DNA of 7,762 nucleotides from Nitrospirota bacterium (GTDB lineage: Bacteria > Nitrospinota > Nitrospinia > Nitrospinales > Nitrospinaceae). Shown here in pieces: positions 1-7,762 of this stretch (within the stretch, counting starts at the first letter, position 1; the number at the start of each line of letters is the position of its first letter). The stretch covers positions 1 to 7,762 of the forward strand of contig JAUVMD010000051.1 in NCBI GenBank assembly GCA_030600405.1, written 5' to 3'. A program made the translations under genes and the position numbers. The notes under the pieces were generated by a model, which saw only the letters and a program-made list of their open reading frames with translations, was not told the origin of the DNA and ran no database searches.

Positions 1-1
1 C

Positions 2-580
2 TGGCTCAAATCTTTGACGAACGAAGCACGGCGGAAGGACCTGTGGATCATCTTCGCCCTGCACGAACCGGCGCTCACTACCGCCTGGTATAAAGAAAAA
101 CGCCAGACGGTATTAAAACAGATCAATACCTTGCATCCCGATCTCGTGTTGGCTGGCAATCAGCACTCCTATGAACGGTTTTTCCCGATGGGTATTCCCC
201 AGGGAAACGGCTCTCTTCCGGTGGTCAAGATATCGAAATACACCAAGGAAACCGGGGTGACACATGTGGTTGCGGGGGGTGGTGGGGCCACGTTCAAACC
301 GTTTGCCGATCAGCAGAGTAAAAATAAACGCACCGCACCGGACGCCGTGTTCGATGCCCTCGCGAAACGCGCCCTCATGTTTCATTACCTGACACTGGAA
401 ATCTCGCACGATGGCTTGTCCGCCAAAACTTACCGCGTGTGCCCTCCCCAACCGGCACAAGTTGAAAAACAAAACCCGCGCTGGCATGCCGACGATCCGA
501 TGTGGAAAAATATTTCGTTGGAATGCGATGGTAAGGAAACGGGCGTAACGGTATTCGATCAGTTTGAGATTGTGCGGTAG
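2..580 (+). CDS. Calcineurin-like metallophosphoesterase (purple-acid-phosphatase-like), C-terminal part
   Basis: The frame is open from the left edge, so the start and the N-terminal metal-binding motifs (DxH, GDxxD, GNHE-type) lie outside the window; 192 residues and a TAG stop are visible. An internal TTG at 14 is probably not the start. The segment WIIFALHEP holds the motif-IV histidine (codon 62-64). DLVLAGNQHSYERFFP (about 143-190) matches the end of the phosphoesterase core, where the family usually has GHxH followed by a YER-type sequence. VVAGGGGATFKP and the later FHYLTLEI strand followed by a Tyr-Arg-Val segment match the C-terminal part of acid/alkaline-phosphatase-like members. 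These enzymes hydrolyse phosphoesters with two metal ions and are often exported, but any signal peptide would lie off the window. Oddity: the first His of GHxH is Asn (GNQH). The gene converges on mdh with 21 bases between the stops and no clear terminator. Family assignment is firm; substrate unknown. Confidence 0.85.
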   Translation, partial: WLKSLTNEARRKDLWIIFALHEPALTTAWYKEKRQTVLKQINTLHPDLVLAGNQHSYERFFPMGIPQGNGSLPVVKISKYTKETGVTHVVAGGGGATFKPFADQQSKNKRTAPDAVFDALAKRALMFHYLTLEISHDGLSAKTYRVCPPQPAQVEKQNPRWHADDPMWKNISLECDGKETGVTVFDQFEIVR

Positions 581-601
581 GAAAAATTCGGGAAAGTTAT
601 C

Positions 602-1549
602 TTACTCTTTGAGAAAGGCGTCGACTTCGTCGATCATCACTTTCACATCGGCTGCGGATTTATCGAGCGCTTTCTTTTCGTCCGGGGTCAGATTCAGTTC
701 GATGATTTTATCAATGCCCTGGGCGCCCAACTCCACCGGCACCCCGAAGAAAATATTACTCCAGCCGTATTCCCCATCCAGGTAAGCGGTGCAGGGCAGG
801 ATTCTCCGTTTGTCCCGCAGGATGGCTTCGATCATCTTGACGGCGGAAGCGCCGGGCGCTAGAAACGCACTGCCGTTTTTGAGCAGGCCGACGATTTCCG
901 CCCCGCCTTTGCGGGTGCGATCCACCAGCCGTTCGATTTGCTCCTGCGTCATCAGGTCGGTGATAGAAATGCCGGAGACGGTAGTGTAACGCGGCATCGG
1001 CACCATGGAATCGCCGTGCCCGCCCAGCACCATGGCATCGACATCCACCAACGAACAGGACAACTCCAGCGACACAAAGGTGCGGAACCGGGCGGAGTCC
1101 AACACTCCCGCCATGCCGAGAACATGGTTCCTTGACAGGCCGGAGACTTTTTTCGCGAGATAGACCATGGCGTCAAGCGGATTGGAAACCACGATGATGA
1201 TGGGGTCTTTCGTATATTGCATGACCTGTTCGGTCACGCTCTTGACGATCTTGGCGTTGGTCTTGAGGAGAGCCGATCGATCCTGGCCCGGTTTCCGGGG
1301 CAAACCCGCGGTGATCACCACAATATCCGAGTTCGCCGTGTCTTTGTAATCGTTGGTGCCGACCACGATACTATCAAACACCTGCAGACAACCGGACTGC
1401 TGGAGGTCGAGGGCTTTGCCCTGCGGCACCCCTTCAACGATATCCACCAGCACGACGTTACCCAGATTCTTGTAGGCCACCAACTGAGCCACCGTGGTGC
1501 CGACCTGGCCCGCGCCGATTACGGTGATCTTCTTTCGCATAAGTCCCAT
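602..1549 (-). CDS. mdh: Malate dehydrogenase, NAD-dependent, LDH-like type
   Basis: Catalyses the reversible NAD-linked interconversion of malate and oxaloacetate in the TCA cycle (or its reverse) in the cytoplasm. The 315 residues are the normal length. The Rossmann loop is GAGQVG (12-17), and Asp36 ends beta-2 (LVDI), which favours NAD over NADP. The specificity loop AGLPRKPGQDR has Arg85 where lactate dehydrogenases carry Gln, marking a malate enzyme, plus Arg91. Asn123 (SNPLD), Asp151 and Arg154 (LDSARF) and the proton-relay His178 (GGHGDS) complete the active site. The C-terminal GEYGW...GVPVELG and DEKKALDKSA segments are typical. The ATG at 1549 is preferred because GAGGA (plus-strand 1555-1559) lies 5 bases upstream; the alternative ATG at 1540 would have 14 bases of spacing. 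The gene is divergent from glnD and may be preceded on its transcript by a very short ORF (1574-1672). It is convergent with the phosphoesterase gene. Confidence 0.97.
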   Translation of the reverse strand: MGLMRKKITVIGAGQVGTTVAQLVAYKNLGNVVLVDIVEGVPQGKALDLQQSGCLQVFDSIVVGTNDYKDTANSDIVVITAGLPRKPGQDRSALLKTNAKIVKSVTEQVMQYTKDPIIIVVSNPLDAMVYLAKKVSGLSRNHVLGMAGVLDSARFRTFVSLELSCSLVDVDAMVLGGHGDSMVPMPRYTTVSGISITDLMTQEQIERLVDRTRKGGAEIVGLLKNGSAFLAPGASAVKMIEAILRDKRRILPCTAYLDGEYGWSNIFFGVPVELGAQGIDKIIELNLTPDEKKALDKSAADVKVMIDEVDAFLKE

Positions 1550-1573
1550 TCTCGTCCTCGCAAAATTAAAAGA

Positions 1574-1672
1574 TCAAACAGAAGAGACAAGCTTCTTGCA
1601 CAGTTTCGCGTTCTTCCATGCTTTCACCGCATCCATGAATTCGAAGGTATTTTTTCCTTCGAATTTTGACAT
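1574..1672 (-). CDS. Possible 32-residue small protein or leader peptide upstream of mdh
   Basis: An ATG at 1672 opens a frame of 32 codons ending in TGA at 1574-1576, 24 bases before the mdh ATG on the same strand. The peptide starts MSKFEGKNTFEFMDAVKA and ends WKNAKLCKKLVSSV. It has no run of rare residues, has an acidic/aromatic N-terminal half and a lysine-rich, possibly helical C-terminal half, and no signal peptide or membrane segment. I do not recognise it. The frame is open upstream to a TAG at about 1709, with a GTG that could serve as an alternative start 18 bases before the ATG. Against it: the only Shine-Dalgarno-like bases (GGAA) abut the ATG, and a strong hairpin covers codons 3-12. 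It could be a small protein co-transcribed with mdh, a translated leader, or chance. Confidence 0.3.
   Translation of the reverse strand: MSKFEGKNTFEFMDAVKAWKNAKLCKKLVSSV
1638..1665. repeat. Perfect 10-bp inverted repeat (hairpin) in the mdh leader
   Basis: AATTCGAAGG (1638-1647) and CCTTCGAATT (1656-1665) are exact reverse complements separated by TATTTTTT. On the mdh transcript this would form a hairpin about 90-115 bases before the start codon, with an A-rich loop and no trailing U tract, so it is not a normal terminator for mdh. It overlaps codons 3-12 of the possible small ORF. It could be an RNA structure or a DNA site with two TTCGAA cores. Confidence 0.6.
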
Positions 1673-1712
1673 TTCCAGATTGTCTGGCACAACAATTTTA
1701 AAAATGAGCTAT

Positions 1713-1730
1713 CGATTATTTGAATAATCG
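1713..1730. promoter_or_regulatory. 18-bp palindrome, candidate operator upstream of mdh
   Basis: CGATTATT (1713-1720), TG, AATAATCG (1723-1730): a perfect 8-bp inverted repeat with a 2-base centre, the shape expected for a dimeric transcription-factor site. It covers the best -10 candidate for mdh, which would suit repression. I cannot name the regulator; it does not match the FNR or Fur consensus well. Confidence 0.4.
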
Positions 1731-1742
1731 TAATGATGCAAA
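1715..1742 (-). promoter_or_regulatory. Candidate sigma-70-type promoter for mdh
   Basis: Read on the minus strand, TTTGCA (plus 1737-1742, 4 of 6 matches to the -35 consensus) is followed after 16 bases by AATAAT (plus 1715-1720, 5 of 6 to the -10 consensus). Transcription would start near 1708, giving a leader of about 160 bases that carries the small ORF and the hairpin. The match is moderate in an AT-rich background. Confidence 0.3.
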
Positions 1743-1833
1743 TCGGCAGTCACACCGGCAAGTACTCTTGTGATAATGAACTGTGAGAAAAAGTAACGTA
1801 TAAGATTAACCCCCGCTTTGTCAAGCAAATTTG

Positions 1834-1905
1834 GCCGGATTCGTTCCGGCGAACAGGAAAACGTCCACTTTAAAACAAAGTCCGAATCCCGGTTCCGGTC
1901 CGGAC
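1834..1905 (+). promoter_or_regulatory. Cluster of GC-rich inverted repeats upstream of glnD
   Basis: Three adjacent small hairpins: GCCGGA/TCCGGC (1834-1839 with 1845-1850, loop TTCGT); ACTTT/AAAGT (1867-1871 with 1877-1881); and GTCCG/CGGAC (1880-1884 with 1901-1905) enclosing CCGG-TT-CCGG. GGATTCG (1837-1843) can also pair with CGAATCC (1883-1889), which would exclude the first and third hairpins. None has a U tract. They lie 105-180 bases before glnD and may be RNA structure in its leader or protein-binding sites. Confidence 0.3.
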
Positions 1906-2010
1906 AATTTAACCTTTTATATTCCTTTGTTTTCCTTAAAATACATGATTCAATCAACAGAACCCAACGCGCACCCATAAACTGTCTTTTTGGAGATTCC
2001 ATCAGGAACC

Positions 2011-4722
2011 ATGAGTCCCAAAGCTCTCTTCCATCAGTTCGATCTCGATTTCTCTTCGGTCCGGCAGATTCCGGCGGATCCCAAGGTGCGCCTGGACTAT
2101 TTCCTCAAGTTCAAGGACCTGATCCAGCAGGAGCACGAAAAAATAAAAGATTGGCACCGGGCCGGCGCCGGAGGAAGAGAAATCATCCAGGCGTTGACCG
2201 GGCTCATCGATGAGGTCATCCGGCATGTGGTCACCACGCTCTCCGAATTGGAAGAGTATCAAAACAAAAATTTACCGGACAAGTTTGCTCTGGTGGCGGT
2301 GGGAGGATACGGCCGGGGCGAACTCAATCCCGGTTCCGATATCGATCTGTTGTTTCTCCTGCAAAAAAAAATGGATAAGACCCTGGACCGGTTCATTCAG
2401 GATATTACTTCCGTGCTGTGGGGAATCGGACTGGAAATCGGGCAGAGTTGCCGGACGATTAAGGAGTGCCAGATATTAGCACAGGACGATCCCACCATCC
2501 GTACGTCCATGACCGAAACCCGGTTCCTGACCGGCACCTATCCGCTCTATCAAAAGTTATGGAACTCGATCCGCAAAAATGTTCTTAAAAAGAGAGCCAA
2601 AGAATTTCTCAACGAAAATCTGAAAACAATTTTTGAGTCTTCGGACACCCGTGAAGGCGTGACCAGCCACCCGGAACCGGATATCAAAAACGGTCCGGGA
2701 GGTTTGCGGGATTACCATGCGGCGCAGTGGGCGGTGGCGGTATCCTTCGACGGCATTTCTCTGCAGGAAATTCAACGGGCCGATGTGGTCACCCCGGAAG
2801 AGCTGGATCAACTGGCCGAATCGGTGAATTTTCTACTTAAGGTCCGCAACGAGTTGCATTACCAGAAAGGCAAGAAGTTTGATGTGCTGGAGATGGGAAT
2901 TCAAAAGAACTTGGCGGTACACTTGGGTTACCACGGGAAAGATGGAGAGGGCGATGCCGAATCCTTCATGCGCGATTATTTCATGCACGCCACCCGGATA
3001 CGGCATATAAGCTCAGATATATTCTACCGGTGCCTCGAAGTCAAACCCACGCTTCAAAATATCCTGACACAACTGCAACAGACCCATCTGGAAAACGGAT
3101 TCATTCTCAAAAAAAACAAACTGTCCGCGCAGGATTTAAATGAAAACCTGCTTAAAAACGATTTATCTTTATTTCTCAAAGCATTCCAACTGTGCCAGCA
3201 GTATGGACTGCAACCGGACACGCAACTGAACCGCCTGATTCGCCATAACGTGGATCTGGTGGATTCCCATTACATCGCAAGCCCCAAGGTTGCAGAATTT
3301 CTGTTCGGCATTCTGGATCACCCCCAATCGGAAAACGTTTTGCGCCTGATGCACGAAGCCAACTTACTGGCCCGGCTGGTTCCCGAATTCGGTCAATCGC
3401 AGTACCGGATCAGTTACGATTTCTATCACCGGTATACGGCGGACGAACATGGCCTGCGTATGGTCCACTTTCTGGAAAGTCTTCCGGACCTATCGGACGA
3501 GGGTCTGAAAAAATTTCAGGAGTTGTATGACGAAACGGATCACCGGGTGATTCTCAAACTGGCGTGCCTTTTGCATTCACTTGAAAAGGAAGGAGAGGAA
3601 TCAACGACTTCGCAAACCCACGAATCGCTATCCCGCGTGTTCGAAGATTTGATGTTGACCTCGGAACAACGTGATCTTCTGATTTTTCTGATCAGCCAAT
3701 TGCACACCCTGAATGAAATTGCCTTCCATGAGGACATTCATAATCCAACGACCATCCGTAAACTGGGTCAACTCGCCGAAACACCGCAGAAACTCGGCCT
3801 CTTACTGCTGATGAGCTACGCCGAGCTGAACGCGGTAGCACCGGGAACTTGGACATCCTGGAAAAAAATTCTACTGACCGAGGTGTACCAACGCACCCGG
3901 AACTATCTGGTGCGACCGAAATCTTTGGAGGAAAAACCACAGACTACCCGCCAGGCAGTCTATTCCAAGTTGGCCAATCAAACCCCTAAAGAAGTCATCG
4001 ACCAGCACTTGGAGACCATGCCGGACGATTATCTGCATACTGCGGACTCCAACGACATCGTGGACCACATTCGCCTGGTGGAACAAAAGGGGGACGATGA
4101 TTTTGCCATACAGTTCCGGGATCATCCCTCGGAAGAATTTTTCGACCTGGCCCTGTGCGGTCAGAGCAATATCGGCCTATTCAAGAACCTGGTGGGCACC
4201 CTGACCGCGCGAGCGTTGAACATTCTTTCCGCGCAAATTTTTTCGAGGCAGGATGGCCTCGTCATCATTGTCGTTCAGGTGAGTAGCCAGCAGGCTATTA
4301 ATATTTTTGGCAGTGTCGAAAACGTGTGGAAGGAAATTCAAAATAATCTCAAAGACCTGCTGGACCAAACCAAAACCCTGGGCGCTTTGCTTAAGGAACG
4401 CACCCGGCTGTTGAACGAGACACCCGACGAGGCGGCTCTCGAACCTCAAATCCAAGTCGAAAATTACTCAGAAAATCCCTTTACCCTGATCCGGATCGAA
4501 GCGCGCGACCATCCCGGCATGCTGTACAAAATTGCGCACACGTTCCGGAGCTTCGGCATTCGGCCCCACCGCGCCAAAATCGCCACCCGTGGCGGCCGAG
4601 GAATCGATGTATTTTCGGTGTCACTGGATGGACGCAAACTGAACTTCCCGCCGCTGATCCAGCGGGTGAAAGAACGCCTCATTAACACCCTCCTGGTCAA
4701 AAAACTGGAGGATTTGGAGTGA
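2011..4722 (+). CDS. glnD: PII uridylyltransferase GlnD with degenerate HD domain
   Basis: GlnD uridylylates PII proteins (GlnB/GlnK) when glutamine is low and normally removes UMP when it is high. The 903 residues are full family length. The nucleotidyltransferase motif GGYGRGELNPGSDID spans 98-112, with catalytic-type Asp110 and Asp112 present. The GlnD signatures GPGGLRD (228-234), VRNELH (278-283) and the RDYFMHATRIRH region follow. The HD-domain region (about 470-620) starts with the expected YHRYTADEH (472-480), but family LLHD reads LLHS (His522-Ser523), the conserved His of the RxH segment is Leu564 (SQLH), and the late Asp of the ADxxA segment is Glu605. This domain performs UMP removal, so that activity is probably weakened or lost (inference). 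Of two C-terminal ACT domains, the first reads SNIGLF (719-724) where D-x-P-G-L-F is usual; the second keeps DHPG (833-836). ATG 2011 has AGGA at 2004-2007; an upstream TTG at 1990 is less likely. Monocistronic, judging by the following terminator. Confidence 0.95.
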   Translation: MSPKALFHQFDLDFSSVRQIPADPKVRLDYFLKFKDLIQQEHEKIKDWHRAGAGGREIIQALTGLIDEVIRHVVTTLSELEEYQNKNLPDKFALVAVGGYGRGELNPGSDIDLLFLLQKKMDKTLDRFIQDITSVLWGIGLEIGQSCRTIKECQILAQDDPTIRTSMTETRFLTGTYPLYQKLWNSIRKNVLKKRAKEFLNENLKTIFESSDTREGVTSHPEPDIKNGPGGLRDYHAAQWAVAVSFDGISLQEIQRADVVTPEELDQLAESVNFLLKVRNELHYQKGKKFDVLEMGIQKNLAVHLGYHGKDGEGDAESFMRDYFMHATRIRHISSDIFYRCLEVKPTLQNILTQLQQTHLENGFILKKNKLSAQDLNENLLKNDLSLFLKAFQLCQQYGLQPDTQLNRLIRHNVDLVDSHYIASPKVAEFLFGILDHPQSENVLRLMHEANLLARLVPEFGQSQYRISYDFYHRYTADEHGLRMVHFLESLPDLSDEGLKKFQELYDETDHRVILKLACLLHSLEKEGEESTTSQTHESLSRVFEDLMLTSEQRDLLIFLISQLHTLNEIAFHEDIHNPTTIRKLGQLAETPQKLGLLLLMSYAELNAVAPGTWTSWKKILLTEVYQRTRNYLVRPKSLEEKPQTTRQAVYSKLANQTPKEVIDQHLETMPDDYLHTADSNDIVDHIRLVEQKGDDDFAIQFRDHPSEEFFDLALCGQSNIGLFKNLVGTLTARALNILSAQIFSRQDGLVIIVVQVSSQQAINIFGSVENVWKEIQNNLKDLLDQTKTLGALLKERTRLLNETPDEAALEPQIQVENYSENPFTLIRIEARDHPGMLYKIAHTFRSFGIRPHRAKIATRGGRGIDVFSVSLDGRKLNFPPLIQRVKERLINTLLVKKLEDLE

Positions 4723-4723
4723 G

Positions 4724-4755
4724 CGGCCTGGAAAATGAAAAACCAGGCCGATTTT
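4724..4755 (+). terminator. Rho-independent terminator after glnD
   Basis: CGGCCTGG (4724-4731) and CCAGGCCG (4743-4750) form a perfect 8-bp GC-rich stem with an 11-base A-rich loop, one base past the glnD stop and followed by ATTTT. The T tract is short, so efficiency may be partial. Confidence 0.7.
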
Positions 4756-4824
4756 AAGAGCCCGTTTCCTGTAGAGGGCTAAAAATTTGATGAGTTTTGC
4801 TTTCATTTGAGCTATATTATGCGC

Positions 4825-4842
4825 AATTTAGAAAACTAAATT
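4825..4842. promoter_or_regulatory. 18-bp inverted repeat, possible operator upstream of icd
   Basis: AATTTAG (4825-4831), AAAA, CTAAATT (4836-4842) is a perfect 7-bp inverted repeat. It starts five bases after TATATTAT (4813-4820), a good -10-like box that lacks a well-spaced -35. The position suits a regulator site at a transcription start, but AT-rich repeats of this length also arise by chance. Confidence 0.3.
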
Positions 4843-4937
4843 TCCCTTCTGGCTATGAATTCGACTGCAAGTAGGGCGCTCTTTATGGGGGGTTCTGAGC
4901 TATCCATTGAACTCAGGAAACTGTGTCCCGCAAGACT

Positions 4938-7258
<2,321 letters not shown>

Positions 7259-7288
7259 TCGCTTCAATAGATCGTGTTCTATAAAATG

Positions 7289-7320
7289 AAAGCCCCGCGC
7301 CATCTGGCGCGGGGCTTTTT
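7289..7320 (+). terminator. Strong rho-independent terminator after icd
   Basis: AAAGCCCCGCGCC (7289-7301) and GGCGCGGGGCTTT (7306-7318) form a perfect 13-bp stem with an ATCT loop and end in a five-base T tract (7316-7320), 30 bases after the icd stop. Confidence 0.95.
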
Positions 7321-7441
7321 GGGTATATCCCGGATAATCCAAAATCCCTTAATTTTTATTGCCCCTTCCGTCTTGGCCCCTCTATCCTATAAAGGAACTC
7401 CCACAGCTCTTGCACCTATTAATATCCAAGAATTTACTGTG

Positions 7442-7762
7442 ATGGATCCGATGAATAAAAAGGAATTTTTGAACAAGTGCCGCTTTCCGAAAGAATGGCA
7501 GGCATGGAATATGCTTTCAGACGCAATGCTGGAAGAACTTTATAAATCGTATACATCGGATACCGAAACGGATGCGGACGATGGAGTTTACAGAAATTTT
7601 AGACTGGATGCCTTTTTCTATTGGCTGGAAGGGGATTTAGCCGAAGAACAAATCAAAAAGTTGTTTCGATTGTCTTTCTTGGAAAAGTCCGGGAAATACA
7701 TGAGAAGTTCGATTAACCGGCATAAGGACTGCACCGAACCTCTCAGAAAAGATTTATTCGGC
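7442..7762 (+). CDS. Unrecognised protein, N-terminal part
   Basis: A frame of 107 codons starting at ATG 7442 runs off the right edge without a stop. The ATG at 7451 (MNKKEFLNKCRFPKEW) is an equally good start, with GGA at 7444-7446; a GTG at 7439 is also possible. The frame stays open upstream through the icd terminator, but that part is not expected to be coding. The sequence is rich in Trp, Phe and Tyr (EWQAWNM, DAFFYWLEG), has an acidic stretch (SDTETDADDG, residues 40-49) and a basic C-terminal half (KSGKYMRSSINRHKD). There is no signal peptide, transmembrane segment or Cys/His metal motif. It looks like a soluble, mostly helical protein. I do not recognise the family. It lies 121 bases past the icd terminator, so it should have its own promoter; only an isolated TATAAA (7388-7393) is visible. 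Confidence 0.7.
   Translation, partial: MDPMNKKEFLNKCRFPKEWQAWNMLSDAMLEELYKSYTSDTETDADDGVYRNFRLDAFFYWLEGDLAEEQIKKLFRLSFLEKSGKYMRSSINRHKDCTEPLRKDLFG

Larger units (their letters stand above)
1550..2010. other. Divergent intergenic region between mdh and glnD
   Basis: This 461-base AT-rich stretch contains no recognisable long gene. On the mdh side it holds a possible 32-residue ORF (1574-1672), a perfect 10-bp hairpin (1638-1665) and an 18-bp palindrome (1713-1730) overlapping a candidate minus-strand promoter. On the glnD side it holds three small inverted repeats between 1834 and 1905. Possible plus-strand -10 boxes for glnD are TATAAG (1799-1804) and TATATT (1918-1923), but neither has a convincing -35 at normal spacing, so the glnD promoter is unresolved. 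Confidence 0.6.

Noticed and set aside
581..601. Bidirectional terminator between the phosphoesterase and mdh genes
   Set aside because: The 21 bases contain no convincing stem.
1685..1702. TGGCAC resembling a sigma-54 -24 element, attractive next to a nitrogen-regulation gene
   Set aside because: The matching -12 GC element is absent at the required spacing.
1768..1790. GATAATGA-like bases suggesting a Fur box
   Set aside because: Only one partial half matches, with no inverted partner.
1709..2002. 97-codon minus-strand frame in the mdh-glnD intergenic region
   Set aside because: No Shine-Dalgarno before its ATG, an unlike-protein composition, and it runs straight across the palindrome and GC-rich hairpins.
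1990..2010. Upstream TTG start for glnD adding seven residues
   Set aside because: The ATG at 2011 has an AGGA just upstream and gives a normal GlnD N-terminus; the TTG has no better ribosome binding site.
4759..4780. AGCCC/GGGCT pair after the glnD terminator as a second terminator
   Set aside because: Five-base stem with a 12-base loop and a trailing A tract on the plus strand; too weak.

Overview
The window looks like ordinary bacterial chromosome: roughly balanced base composition, Shine-Dalgarno-type starts, factor-independent terminators and dense coding. The gene set is a proteobacterial-style GlnD, a lactate-dehydrogenase-like NAD malate dehydrogenase and a monomeric-type NADP isocitrate dehydrogenase. 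This suggests a Gram-negative bacterium; a deltaproteobacterial or Nitrospinota-like lineage would fit, but the window holds no rRNA or other phylogenetic marker, so this is a weak inference. I see no phage, transposon, CRISPR or plasmid genes.

Layout: (1) positions 2-580, plus strand, the C-terminal part of a calcineurin-like metallophosphoesterase / purple-acid-phosphatase-type protein cut by the left edge. (2) 602-1549, minus strand, malate dehydrogenase, convergent with the first gene across a 21-base gap. (3) 1550-2010, a divergent intergenic region with a possible 32-residue ORF just upstream of mdh, a 10-bp hairpin, an 18-bp palindrome overlapping a candidate mdh promoter, and GC-rich hairpins ahead of glnD. 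(4) 2011-4722, plus strand, glnD, the PII uridylyltransferase, closed by a hairpin at 4724-4755. (5) 4723-5014, a 292-base intergenic region with a terminator, an operator-like inverted repeat and a weak candidate promoter. (6) 5015-7258, plus strand, monomeric isocitrate dehydrogenase, closed by a strong terminator at 7289-7320. (7) 7442-7762, plus strand, the start of an unrecognised protein that runs off the right edge.

The three complete genes sit at the carbon/nitrogen junction. Isocitrate dehydrogenase interconverts isocitrate and 2-oxoglutarate, malate dehydrogenase handles oxaloacetate, and GlnD modifies PII proteins, which sense 2-oxoglutarate. They appear to be separate transcription units, so the link is one of neighbourhood and not an operon.

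The most notable observation is in GlnD. The nucleotidyltransferase centre is intact, but the HD domain has lost several expected metal-binding residues (HD reads H-S, a conserved His is Leu, a late Asp is Glu), and the first ACT domain lacks the usual D-x-P-G turn. The protein may still uridylylate PII but be impaired in removing the modification. No wholly new system is evident.
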